From: Syntrophaceae bacterium UBA1411
GTDB lineage: Bacteria > Desulfobacterota > Syntrophia > Syntrophales > Smithellaceae
Direction of reading: 5' to 3'
Assembly (NCBI GenBank): GCA_002304995.1
Contig: DBPV01000063.1
Span: 24,808-42,449 of the forward strand
Length of the DNA stretch: 17,642 bases
This document shows positions 6,752 to 14,505 of this stretch, in pieces. Under the pieces are notes generated by a model, which was not told where the DNA came from, did not search any database, and saw only the letters and a list, made by a program, of their open reading frames with translations. Every line of letters begins with the position of its first letter. Positions within the stretch are counted from its first letter, which is position 1. The translations under genes and the position numbers were made by a program.

Positions 6752-8449
6752 CATCTGGTATGCCCCGTTCATGATTTTCACATGTTCATCCCAGATCTTC
6801 ATTTCACGCGCCGCGTTGACGACCGGTTTCATGATCATCGCCCAAAGCTGTTTCTCCTGTTCATCCGTGTTGCCGGTTTTCGTGATCTGCGTTAAAGCAA
6901 AATGCGAAAAATCCTGGACCAGCAAGCCGAAAATGGAATCAGTCAGATCCGGTTCGATAGCGTAGATTTTGCAGTTTTCCAGAATCAACTGCGCGTAGAC
7001 GACGATGGAAAACATTTCACCAATCGCCAGCATATAATCGATATTCTTTCTTTGGTCCGGGCCGGGCGTTGCTTTTTCCATAAAGGCTTTCAGCATGTCG
7101 GCCTGGCTTTTCAACACAACCACATTGGGCAAATCCACACCTTCATAAGCCAGCCGGTAGTCGGGGAACTTCACCTTCGCCAGGCCTCCCGAATACTGTT
7201 TGAAAATGTAGGCATCATCGGCAGGGTCATTGCGTTTGGGAATGGTAGGATAGTTGACATGATTGGAAAAATAGTTTTCCAGAAATTTGATGACCAGGCT
7301 CAAGTTGACATGCGCCGTTCCTTCCAGCCTCGCCGGCATTCCAATGTCACGAATGGCCATTTCCGTGTATGTGTCCTGCTCGTAGCCTTTCGCTGTCATG
7401 ATGTCCAGAAGCATTTCCATCACCTTCACGCCTTCCGTGGTCACTTTCGCTTTCTGAATCGGATTGAACAAAAGATAGCGGCGATCATTATCCGACGAAG
7501 AACGGAAATAGTCGAGACTTCGCAGCGCATAAAGTTTCATCGCCGTAATCCGGAGATACGTTTCAACAAAGAATTTTTTGATATGCGGCAGAGCCGTTAC
7601 GGGTTTGCCGTAAATAATCCGGTTGGAGGCATGATTAATGGCTTCGTAAAAAGAGTGCGTGCAAATGCCCGTATTTAAGAAACCGAGTTGGAATTTGCCG
7701 ATATTGACTGTGGACAATGCGGAATCCCATGCTTGTTTTCCTCTGGAGAGGATATCTTCCTCAGTAATGGGATAATCGACAAGTTCAAATTCGCCGACAA
7801 ACCCATTGCGGGCGCCCGACGTTGGAATCTTTTTCACAAGTTTGTAATGATGATGCTGGCTGCTCACGGCGAAGAAAACATACTCGTCGGTGTCTGTCTG
7901 CTTTCCCTGCACGGACACGAGCGCAGCCAGATTGGAATTCCCGATATAATACTTGCTGCCGTCGGCCTTGTAAGTTCCGTCTTGTTGCGGACAGAGCTTC
8001 ATCTCATTGGAATACAAATCGGCACCATGTTCCTTTTCTGAGAGGCCGAAAGCAAAAATGCCTCCTTCCTGCAGCAATTGAGCGGCTTTGCGTTTTATTT
8101 TTTCGCTGGTTCCCATCCAGACGGGTCCCAAGCCGAGGATCGAAACCTGAAAGGCATATTGATGTGCGTTACCGTAAAATCCCAGAAGCTCGCTGAAATG
8201 GCAGACACGGGATAGATCATAGCGAGAGTCTGGGGCTCCATATCCCGCGGGCGTCAGCAGTGTGCTGAAGACTTGGTTGTCCTTGAGAAAACGAATGAAA
8301 TCATCATACCATCTCAGGGCCTGGTCATCTTCCTTCAGGTTTTTCAGACCTTTTGTTTCAAAAAAGGCGATGGTCTTCTCCATGAGTTTGGCTGTCTTCT
8401 CATCGGGCCACGCCTGGTTGTACGCTTTTGGATTCAGCAGTAAATTCAT
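6743..8449 (-). CDS. acyl-CoA dehydrogenase family protein, long VLCAD-like form
   Basis: The 568-residue protein has the acyl-CoA dehydrogenase fold: an N-terminal helical domain, the mid-domain flavin motif FGLSEKEHGADLYSN (about 134-148), and ARLEGTAHVN at 373-382, which matches the catalytic YEGT motif with E376 as the candidate base. FAD-dependent enzymes of this family form the trans-2-enoyl-CoA and pass electrons to ETF. The chain continues about 190 residues past the catalytic Glu, as in VLCAD/ACAD9-type enzymes rather than the 380-residue short forms, and suggests a membrane-associated or large-acyl enzyme. AAAGGAGG lies 4 bases before the ATG. It follows the acyl-CoA ligase gene on the same strand at 151 bases, and no ETF gene is seen here. 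Confidence 0.88.
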   Translation of the reverse strand: MNLLLNPKAYNQAWPDEKTAKLMEKTIAFFETKGLKNLKEDDQALRWYDDFIRFLKDNQVFSTLLTPAGYGAPDSRYDLSRVCHFSELLGFYGNAHQYAFQVSILGLGPVWMGTSEKIKRKAAQLLQEGGIFAFGLSEKEHGADLYSNEMKLCPQQDGTYKADGSKYYIGNSNLAALVSVQGKQTDTDEYVFFAVSSQHHHYKLVKKIPTSGARNGFVGEFELVDYPITEEDILSRGKQAWDSALSTVNIGKFQLGFLNTGICTHSFYEAINHASNRIIYGKPVTALPHIKKFFVETYLRITAMKLYALRSLDYFRSSSDNDRRYLLFNPIQKAKVTTEGVKVMEMLLDIMTAKGYEQDTYTEMAIRDIGMPARLEGTAHVNLSLVIKFLENYFSNHVNYPTIPKRNDPADDAYIFKQYSGGLAKVKFPDYRLAYEGVDLPNVVVLKSQADMLKAFMEKATPGPDQRKNIDYMLAIGEMFSIVVYAQLILENCKIYAIEPDLTDSIFGLLVQDFSHFALTQITKTGNTDEQEKQLWAMIMKPVVNAAREMKIWDEHVKIMNGAYQMNQ

Positions 8450-8500
8450 TGTGCCTCCTTTATGTATAATCTGATCATGGTTCTTAAATTCTCCGTGTTC

Positions 8501-8516
8501 CCCCCACCGGAGGGGG
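8501..8516. repeat. GC-rich stem-loop between ligase and dehydrogenase genes
   Basis: CCCCCACCGGAGGGGG can fold as a five-pair C/G stem with a 6-base loop. No T-run follows on either strand, so it is more like an mRNA processing or stability element than a terminator. It lies within the 151-base gap between the two minus-strand genes. Confidence 0.35.
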
Positions 8517-8600
8517 TGTACAGCCTAACTTTTTATCCAGTCGGGAAAGGTGGTCTCCAGATGTTCGGTTTCAAACGTTCGGCTGATCGCGTCGGTAAAC

Positions 8601-10214
8601 CTATTTCTTCGCCATTTCCTCATCACGCAAAATTTTGCGCAGAAGTTTGCCGACAGCCGACTTCGGGAGGGATTCACGAAACTCGACTTGCTTTGGAACT
8701 TTGTAGGGCGCAAGTTTCTGCTTGCAAAAGGCAATAATCTCTTTATCTGTAACCATTGCCCCGGGCACAAGGGAGACAAAGGCCTTGACCGTTTCACCAC
8801 GATAAGGATCGGGGATCCCCACAGTAATGGCCTCTCTCACCTGCGGATGCTGGTACAGAACCTCGTCGACTTCACGCGGATAGATATTAAATCCACCGGC
8901 GATGATCATGTCTTTTTTTCGGTCAACGATGTAGAGATAACCGTCCGCGTCCTGCTGAGCGATATCGCCTGTGCAAAGCCAGCCGTCCCTCAGCTGTTTT
9001 GTGGTTTCTTCGGGATTATTCCAGTAGCCTTGCATGACCGTCGGCCCCTTGATCAGAATTTCGCCCGGTTCTCCCCGCTTCACTTCATCGATGCCTTGAT
9101 CGATATCCACGAGCCGAATGTCGTTGTCCATCAATGGAATCCCTATCGATCCCACTTTGTTGGCGAGCAGCGGATTGCAGACGCCCGCGCCTGCCGTCTC
9201 GCTCATCGCCCACCCCTCTCCGAAATTGATGCCCAGATTTCTCACTCTCGCAATGAGTTCAGTCGGCATTGGTGCCGCGCCGGAATGGAAATACCTCAAC
9301 CCTTCGGCGATTTCTTCCGCGCGCGGATGGTTGATGACGGCAGTAATCATCGTCGGCACGGAGGGGAAAAAGGAAATCTGGTCATACCTGGCAATGGTTT
9401 CAATTATTTCGTCGAGTTCGAATCGCGGCAACAGGACTTGTGTCGCCGCGTTGACCATCGACCAGTGCATGCAGAGATTGCCATAAATATGAAACAGGGG
9501 GATAACGAGCAGTGTGCTGCGCAACTCATGCCGGATATACGCCACGAGCGGATTAAACCACAGAGAAATCTGATAGGCGGCCGCAACCAAACTGGCATGG
9601 GTAAGGACGGCACCCTTGGGGTGTCCCGTTGTGCCACCGGTGAATTGAATTAGGGCCGGGTCTGCATGAGAGATCATAACCGCAGGGATTTTTGTATCCC
9701 GGCAGTTCTCCACGACTTCCGCCAATGAATATATGCCCTCCTCCGGATACCCTTTAAAATTCGAACCGCAAATCATCAACCTGGGGATGCGGAGCTCCCC
9801 GGCCAGCACCTGCATCATGGGAAACACATCATCCGATGTGATCAGCGTTTCAATCCCGGTATTTTCCATCATGAACTTCAATTCGCCGTGGGTATAAAGG
9901 GGATTCAGATTGACAACCATTGCTCCAACAGAAAGAGCCGCGTGGTATGAAATGATATATTCTGGACAATTCGGCAAAGCGATCCCGATCCGATCGCCTT
10001 TCTTTACTCCCATGCGGACCAGAGCGTTCGCGAGACGAAGGATTTGGGAGCGAAGCTCCGCAAATGTCATTTTTTCACCCATGACATCGACGGCCGTTTT
10101 GGTTGGAAATTGCGATGCCGCAAAATGCATGAGATTTTGAACGGGGATTCTGGGATACCGAATCGTTGTCGGAACGTTATAATCGTAATATTGATACCAC
10201 GGATGCGATTCCAT
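8601..10214 (-). CDS. AMP-forming acyl-CoA ligase (long-chain fatty acid type)
   Basis: The 537-residue enzyme of the ANL superfamily joins a carboxylic acid to CoA through an acyl-adenylate. The P-loop TGGTTGHPKG is at 192-201, the A5 motif appears as GEGWAMSETAG, the hinge/A8 region DRKKDMIIAGGFNIYPREVDE begins at 431 (given here as DRKKDMIIAGGFNIYPREVD), and the catalytic lysine is K523 in PKSAVGKLLRK. The TGGTTG form of the P-loop is usual in FadD-like ligases. The frame extends to 10265, but ATG 10214 (MESHPWYQYYD) matches where the family begins and has AGGAGG 12 bases upstream. It lies downstream of the substrate-binding protein and upstream of the dehydrogenase; the actual acid is not determined by sequence. 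Confidence 0.92.
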   Translation of the reverse strand: MESHPWYQYYDYNVPTTIRYPRIPVQNLMHFAASQFPTKTAVDVMGEKMTFAELRSQILRLANALVRMGVKKGDRIGIALPNCPEYIISYHAALSVGAMVVNLNPLYTHGELKFMMENTGIETLITSDDVFPMMQVLAGELRIPRLMICGSNFKGYPEEGIYSLAEVVENCRDTKIPAVMISHADPALIQFTGGTTGHPKGAVLTHASLVAAAYQISLWFNPLVAYIRHELRSTLLVIPLFHIYGNLCMHWSMVNAATQVLLPRFELDEIIETIARYDQISFFPSVPTMITAVINHPRAEEIAEGLRYFHSGAAPMPTELIARVRNLGINFGEGWAMSETAGAGVCNPLLANKVGSIGIPLMDNDIRLVDIDQGIDEVKRGEPGEILIKGPTVMQGYWNNPEETTKQLRDGWLCTGDIAQQDADGYLYIVDRKKDMIIAGGFNIYPREVDEVLYQHPQVREAITVGIPDPYRGETVKAFVSLVPGAMVTDKEIIAFCKQKLAPYKVPKQVEFRESLPKSAVGKLLRKILRDEEMAKK

Positions 10215-10290
10215 GATGCAACTTACCCTCCTCAAATAAATGATCCCTGGCGCCACACTGTTCATGCGGCACCAAACACTCTGAATGTTC

Positions 10291-10327
10291 TTTAAAAAGA
10301 GGGACCGATGGCAAATCGGCCCCTCTT
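10291..10327 (-). terminator. intrinsic terminator after the substrate-binding protein gene
   Basis: On the minus strand AAGAGGG-g-CCGAT, a 5-base loop, then ATCGG-t-CCCTCTT forms a 12-bp stem with one mismatch, followed directly by TTTTTAAA. It sits just after the stop at 10334 and before the ligase start at 10214. Confidence 0.85.
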
Positions 10328-10333
10328 CACCTT

Positions 10334-11809
10334 CTATTCACCCCAATCACTCTTTCCCTTGCACCGGTCAAGATTCTTGTCCATCAAAGGGAGAACTTTC
10401 GCAGCGGGAATCAAAGAACCCGGCCCCATATTCGAAGCATTTTTATACCAATAATAAGGAGGAATATTGAAAGAAACATTCTGCTGGTCGGGCGGAACGT
10501 ATTCGGAAACAGTGAAGTTTTGAATTGCTTTGTGATCGCAGATTCTCATCTTAATGATTTTTCCGTTAGCGAATTTGTATGTATCCCCTTCCCATACCTT
10601 GATGATCTTTTCCGGATCGGTGGAGCCGGCCCGTTCGATCACGCTCAACAGCCAATAGGTCAGCTGATTATAGGAACCCAGAACATTGGTGGGATGCTCA
10701 AAGAGAGGACCGTTGAAAGGCATCGCTTTCCATGTTTTCCATTGATTATTCCAGGCTCGATAGAATTTGATCGACTCAGCCGTTCGGAAGGCGGGAGGAG
10801 GAACATCGTACATATTGATATTGACCAACCCTTTCGTGCCTTCCACACCAACAGCGTTCAGCATCGTTGCGTCGACCATGAACAGGTTCGCAAAAGGCAG
10901 ATTGATTCCCATCTGTCGGGACTGTTTCAGCAGGTTTTCGGCATCCGGAATCCAGTCTCCTGTAAAAATGACCTCTGCGCCGGAGGCTTGAATCTTTGTG
11001 AGATACGGAGCGAAATCCGTCAGGAAGAGCTTGTGATAATCTTCTCCAACCAACTTGGCTTCAGGATAGTACTCCTTCAAACCTTTCTTGAAGCCGTTGG
11101 CGATTTCGCGACCGAAGCCGTAATCCTGACAGAGAATATAGAACTTCTTTTCTTTCTTCTTTATCTGACCATAGTAATAAGCCAATCCGCGACCAATTTG
11201 CTCGGTGGAGCAAGAGGCCATGAAAGAGTAGCGGCCGAAATTGGTGGCATCCTGAAGATCATCGGCAACGGATGCGGCGCTCATCGAGATAACCTTATAT
11301 TTATTTGCCGTTTCATTGATAATCTTCATGAGGTGACTTCCATTGGTGCCCCAGAGGAATTGAACCTTCTCCTGGAGAATCAGCCGCTCAACGACCTTTT
11401 TGCACTGATCGGGCTTGGACATATGATCCGCCCTGATGACTTCAACAAGTTTTCTCTTTCCGTCTACGAGAATCCCGCCTCTTTTGTTAATATCGTGAGC
11501 CGCCCACTGCACGGGCGCCCAATAGAGCGATCCGTTCAATGCTCCTGGCCCTGAAAAGGAAGCCACAATGGCGATCTTGATTGTGTCTCCCTTCGGCACG
11601 ACCGGATTGGCTGGATCAAAATCAGACATGTCGGACATTTTGTTTACGTCAAAAAAAGCATTCGGTTGACTGAATAACTCCTGAGATGCCGCTTTGGATA
11701 ATTTCGCTTTACCATTTGCCTTGGCTGCATCTGCATCTAAAGGGGCAAAGATTAGGGCCGCCCAGGCCATAAGGCACAAACTGAGATAAAAAGTCTTTCC
11801 ATACTTCAT
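10334..11809 (-). CDS. ABC transporter substrate-binding protein (branched-chain amino acid/amide type)
   Basis: The 491-residue periplasmic protein has a Sec signal peptide (MKYGKTFYLSLCLMAWAALI, cut near ADA) and no lipobox. The mature part has the type I periplasmic-binding fold of the LivJ/UrtA group: IKIAIVASFSGPGALNGSLY near the start, AAHDINKRGGILVDGKRKL, then VQFLWGTNGSH and the second lobe with AEVIFTGDWIPDAENLLKQ. It is longer than LivJ (about 370 residues). GGAGGG is upstream of the ATG. The distant homologues of this group carry amino acids, amides, ureas or aromatic and aliphatic acids; the neighbouring CoA ligase and dehydrogenase point to a carboxylic acid. No permease gene is adjacent. 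A strong terminator follows, so it is likely expressed above the downstream genes. Confidence 0.92.
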   Translation of the reverse strand: MKYGKTFYLSLCLMAWAALIFAPLDADAAKANGKAKLSKAASQELFSQPNAFFDVNKMSDMSDFDPANPVVPKGDTIKIAIVASFSGPGALNGSLYWAPVQWAAHDINKRGGILVDGKRKLVEVIRADHMSKPDQCKKVVERLILQEKVQFLWGTNGSHLMKIINETANKYKVISMSAASVADDLQDATNFGRYSFMASCSTEQIGRGLAYYYGQIKKKEKKFYILCQDYGFGREIANGFKKGLKEYYPEAKLVGEDYHKLFLTDFAPYLTKIQASGAEVIFTGDWIPDAENLLKQSRQMGINLPFANLFMVDATMLNAVGVEGTKGLVNINMYDVPPPAFRTAESIKFYRAWNNQWKTWKAMPFNGPLFEHPTNVLGSYNQLTYWLLSVIERAGSTDPEKIIKVWEGDTYKFANGKIIKMRICDHKAIQNFTVSEYVPPDQQNVSFNIPPYYWYKNASNMGPGSLIPAAKVLPLMDKNLDRCKGKSDWGE

Positions 11810-11907
11810 GCTTAGGTCCCTCCTACTGTGTTGTCCAAAAAAGTGTTAAATTCATTAACTACGGATACAACCTTCATTACGCAAACAATCCAGCGTCTTG
11901 CTAAATT

Positions 11908-11942
11908 CAACGAACGTACGTTGTCTCAACGAACGTCCGTTG
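11908..11942. promoter_or_regulatory. tandem palindromic operator, probable TetR-family binding sites
   Basis: Two 16-bp palindromes, CAACGAACGTACGTTG (11908-11923) and CAACGAACGTCCGTTG (11927-11942), differ at a single base. Each reads CAACGnACGTnCGTTG and breaks symmetry at one position per arm. They are separated by TCT, so centres are 19 bp apart, close to two helical turns. They lie in the divergent region between the binding-protein gene (start 11809) and the TetR gene (start 12073). A -35-like TTGAGA on the minus strand spans their junction, which fits repression of the binding-protein transcript. Confidence 0.8.
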
Positions 11943-11996
11943 TTTTGCATCTATATTAAAACACAAATCTTTTGTCAAGATGAGAATTAAAAATAT

Positions 11997-12025
11997 TTGA
12001 CATATTCACATGTATTTGTTATTAA
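11997..12025 (+). promoter_or_regulatory. promoter of the tetR gene
   Basis: Perfect -35 TTGACA (11997-12002), a 17-base spacer, and TATTAA (12020-12025), 4 of 6 matches to the -10 box. Transcription would begin about 40 bases before ATG 12073. The operator pair is about 55 bases upstream of the -35, so direct overlap with this promoter is not seen. Confidence 0.6.
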
Positions 12026-12072
12026 AGCCATAATATTTAGAATCAACACCACCATGCAAAAGGAGATGACAG

Positions 12073-12711
12073 ATGAGCGCTTTATCCCTTAAGAAAAATC
12101 CTGAGCTGCTTCAGAAGAAACGTTTACGAATCATAAATAAAGCCATAAAACTGTTCATAAAGAATGGATACGGAGAAACCAGCATGCGGGATATTTCCAA
12201 AGCGACGGGGATCGACCTCAGTAATCTCTATAATTTCATAACCAGCAAAGAAGAAATTCTCTTTCTGGTATTCGAAGTCCTCCATGAGCCTGCTGTGGAA
12301 TTATTTGACAAATATCAAATATCGGAGATCAAGGATCCCGAAGAACAGCTACGGACTGCGGTTTTCAGGCTTGCCGAAGTCATGTTCGAGCATAAAAATG
12401 AAACTTTGCTGCTCTATCGGGAATCCAAGGCGCTACCCAAAAAATATTTGAGCATTATCCTGGAAAGGGAAAAAAAACTGGTGGAGCGACTGGAAGAGAT
12501 TCTCGAAAGAGGCATGAAAGAAAATATTTTTCTGCAGGAGGATGCTTTTTTCAGAGCAAATTTAATTCTGTTTCAGTTGACCCTCTACCCCATAAGGAGC
12601 TGGAACCTGAAAAAATATTCCAAAGAGGAGCTCCTGAAAATGTCAACGGAGTGCGTTATGAAATCCGTTATTTCCGACCCACAGAGGAGTCGTTTAATCC
12701 AATCACAATAA
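12073..12711 (+). CDS. TetR-family transcriptional regulator
   Basis: The 212-residue protein starts with a basic arm and the TetR helix-turn-helix: AIKLFIKNGYGETSMRDISK then ATGIDLSNLYNFITSKEEIL (about residues 23-62). The rest is helical and would be the ligand and dimer domain. AGGAG is 7 bases before the ATG. It is divergent from the binding-protein gene and the two palindromes between them are the obvious operator candidates. Many TetR proteins next to acyl-CoA ligase and dehydrogenase genes respond to acyl-CoAs; this is inference here. AAA, GAA and ATT codons dominate, in line with the AT-rich block. Confidence 0.93.
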   Translation: MSALSLKKNPELLQKKRLRIINKAIKLFIKNGYGETSMRDISKATGIDLSNLYNFITSKEEILFLVFEVLHEPAVELFDKYQISEIKDPEEQLRTAVFRLAEVMFEHKNETLLLYRESKALPKKYLSIILEREKKLVERLEEILERGMKENIFLQEDAFFRANLILFQLTLYPIRSWNLKKYSKEELLKMSTECVMKSVISDPQRSRLIQSQ

Positions 12712-12776
12712 ACGGGTAATTCTCTCATTTCGAAAGAATCCTGCATTGCAGTTCCAAACTGGGCGCTAGTACTCAT

Positions 12777-12810
12777 GGCCGAGGACAGATTATTCTCGCC
12801 CTTATTTTTA
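12777..12810 (+). terminator. possible terminator of tetR
   Basis: GGC-c-GAG (12777-12783), an 11-base loop and CTCGCC (12795-12800) form a short 6-bp stem with one bulge, followed by CTTATTTTTA. It falls in the 102-base convergent gap with the flavoprotein gene. Confidence 0.45.
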
Positions 12811-12813
12811 CAC

Positions 12814-14397
12814 CTATCTTTCCGGCAGCTTTTCTGCCTTCTCCGAAGAAGAGGAAGGCGGAGAATCGGTCTGCGCTTGTCTCAGTTCCGTGAGCGCCGC
12901 CCGTCCCGCCACGCGGCCCGTCAAAATGGACGCGCCCAGAAACGTCCCTTCCAGCGTGCATTTTCCGTTGACACCCGCGAGGCCCGTCAGTTCGCCCACG
13001 GCATACAACCCCGGGATCGGCTTTCCCAAAGCATTGAGCACGCGGCAGGAAAGATCGATGACGACGCCGCCCATGCTCTTGCGGGTGAGCGGCACAAAAC
13101 GCACGGCGTAATACGGCGGCTTCTCGATTTTGGGAGGATGAGCCCAGGAAGATCTGGAGGCGCCGATGCGCCCGAAATCCGCATCCCGCCCCGCCGCCAC
13201 CATTTCATTCCAGCGGCGCACGGTTTCGTCGAGCGTTTCGGGAGGAAGATCCGCGGCGGCGGCCAGCGCTTTGATCGTCGGCGCCGACTTGACGACTTCG
13301 GAACTGTGCGGATTGTTGAACAGCCTGGCTTCGATGGCTTCTTTGCTCCAGCCCGAGACATGAAAAACCTTGCGGGCGTCGTCGTCAAAAATCGCCCAGT
13401 AGGTTCCGCCGGGCTGGCGGGCGACTTGGGGAAAGGTCTTGCGCGTATCGCGCGACTCGCTCATGAAGCGTTTGCCTGTTTTATTGACCCATATGGAATG
13501 ATCCGTGTAGGCGTTCAAACCGCGCCGGCCGGAGGGATCGAAAGGATTTTTCAGACCGGTCGGGTAATTCAGCTGATAGTGCATGTTGGCAAACCGGGCG
13601 CCGGCGGCCTCGGCCATTTCATGGCCGCTGCCTGTGGCGTTCAGGCCTCCCCCGATGAGCATGGAGTCGGGAAGCGGCAGATCCGCGGGCCAGTATTTGC
13701 GCACCATATCCAGGTTGCTCTGAAAACCGCCCGTCGCCAGAATGACCACCGGGGCGTGGTAATGGACAACCGCGCCGTCTTTGATCCGCCTTGCGCTCAC
13801 ACCCGTCATCCGGCCGTCTTTGTCCCTGATGAGCGAAACCGCTTTCACTCCGAAATGAAACTTTGCCTTGCCGCTTTTGCGGCATTCCCGGTAGATGGGC
13901 TCCAGAAGCCCCCTGCCCTTGCCGACGACCTTGTGCCAGCGCGGAACGCTGTTGTCGGGCATCAGGATCACTTTCTTTTCAAAATGGACGCCGAATCCGG
14001 CAAGCCAGTCGTAAATTTCGCGGCGCGACGATTTGACGTAATAGTCGACCCAGGCCGCATCCGGGCCGGGACCGTTCTCGTCGCGCCCGGCGGTCATGAA
14101 ATCCCGGTAGGCAACTTGCGGATCGTCCGGTTCGCCGGCCTGCTCCTGCACCGGCGTGCCGACGATGCACAGCGCGCCTTCGCTCGTAAGGCCGGTTCCG
14201 CCGTAGGCGGCGGCCATTTCAATCACGGCGACATCGACGTCTTTTTGCGTGAGCTCCCAGACCGCGGAAAGTCCGGCGATGCCGGCGCCGACCACGAGAA
14301 CGTCATGGCGGTATTGCTTTTCCGCTGCCGTTGCGGCCGACGACGCGGACAGAACCAGAACCAATAACAGCAGTGCTGCTTGAGCAATACGTTTCAT
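12814..14397 (-). CDS. secreted FAD-dependent oxidoreductase (fumarate-reductase-like flavoprotein family)
   Basis: The 527-residue protein has a Sec signal peptide (MKRIAQAALLLLVLVLS, cut after about residue 25) and then HDVLVVGAGIAG with the FAD-binding GxGxxG at 37-42, followed by an acidic residue (VIEMA). The FAD_binding_2 middle region and ILATGGFQSN are clear. The end GLYAVGELTGLAGVNGKCTL then GTFLGASILTGRVAGRAA closes the FAD fold (463 onward). No CXXCH haem site is present, unlike flavocytochrome c. The usual G-x-H-G-x-N-R-x-G-G-N fumarate-binding segment is replaced by LAGVNGKCTLEG, so fumarate is doubtful. A TTG at 14412 lengthens the frame, but GGGAG at 14410-14406 favours ATG 14397. 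Substrate unknown. Confidence 0.87.
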   Translation of the reverse strand: MKRIAQAALLLLVLVLSASSAATAAEKQYRHDVLVVGAGIAGLSAVWELTQKDVDVAVIEMAAAYGGTGLTSEGALCIVGTPVQEQAGEPDDPQVAYRDFMTAGRDENGPGPDAAWVDYYVKSSRREIYDWLAGFGVHFEKKVILMPDNSVPRWHKVVGKGRGLLEPIYRECRKSGKAKFHFGVKAVSLIRDKDGRMTGVSARRIKDGAVVHYHAPVVILATGGFQSNLDMVRKYWPADLPLPDSMLIGGGLNATGSGHEMAEAAGARFANMHYQLNYPTGLKNPFDPSGRRGLNAYTDHSIWVNKTGKRFMSESRDTRKTFPQVARQPGGTYWAIFDDDARKVFHVSGWSKEAIEARLFNNPHSSEVVKSAPTIKALAAAADLPPETLDETVRRWNEMVAAGRDADFGRIGASRSSWAHPPKIEKPPYYAVRFVPLTRKSMGGVVIDLSCRVLNALGKPIPGLYAVGELTGLAGVNGKCTLEGTFLGASILTGRVAGRAALTELRQAQTDSPPSSSSEKAEKLPER

Positions 14398-14476
14398 GAC
14401 GGCAACTCCCAAAGGTTTTTTCGTGTTGTGCAGCCTTTTTCAGGAAATGGATGAGAACTTCATTTTATGCAAAGCG

Positions 14477-14505
14477 AATATATGCGCCTGAGAATGGCGT
14501 GTCAA
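14477..14505 (-). promoter_or_regulatory. strong sigma-70 promoter of the secreted flavoprotein gene
   Basis: On the minus strand TTGACA (14505-14500), a 17-base spacer and TATATT (14482-14477), 11 of 12 consensus bases with optimal spacing. It lies 80 bases before ATG 14397. The spacer contains CGCC-attctca-GGCG, a short inverted repeat that could bind a regulator. Confidence 0.75.

Noticed and set aside
8550..9653. A 367-codon plus-strand frame opposite the acyl-CoA ligase
   Set aside because: Antisense shadow of a well-defined ANL enzyme, with no ribosome site or recognised motif.
11845..11859. GTTAA-attca-TTAAC inverted repeat upstream of the binding-protein gene
   Set aside because: Five AT-rich pairs in AT-rich DNA are likely by chance.
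12054..12092. A 12-codon upstream ORF (MQKEMTDERFIP) overlapping the tetR start
   Set aside because: No ribosome site of its own; its codons simply contain the tetR ribosome site. Regarded as chance.
12712..12776. CTGCATTGCAG and similar short palindromes after tetR
   Set aside because: Loop too small and no T-run; the hairpin at 12777-12810 is the better terminator candidate.
12775..14367. A 530-codon plus-strand open frame opposite the secreted flavoprotein
   Set aside because: The minus-strand frame has a signal peptide, FAD motifs, a ribosome site and a strong promoter. The plus frame has none and is rich in Arg, Gly and His.
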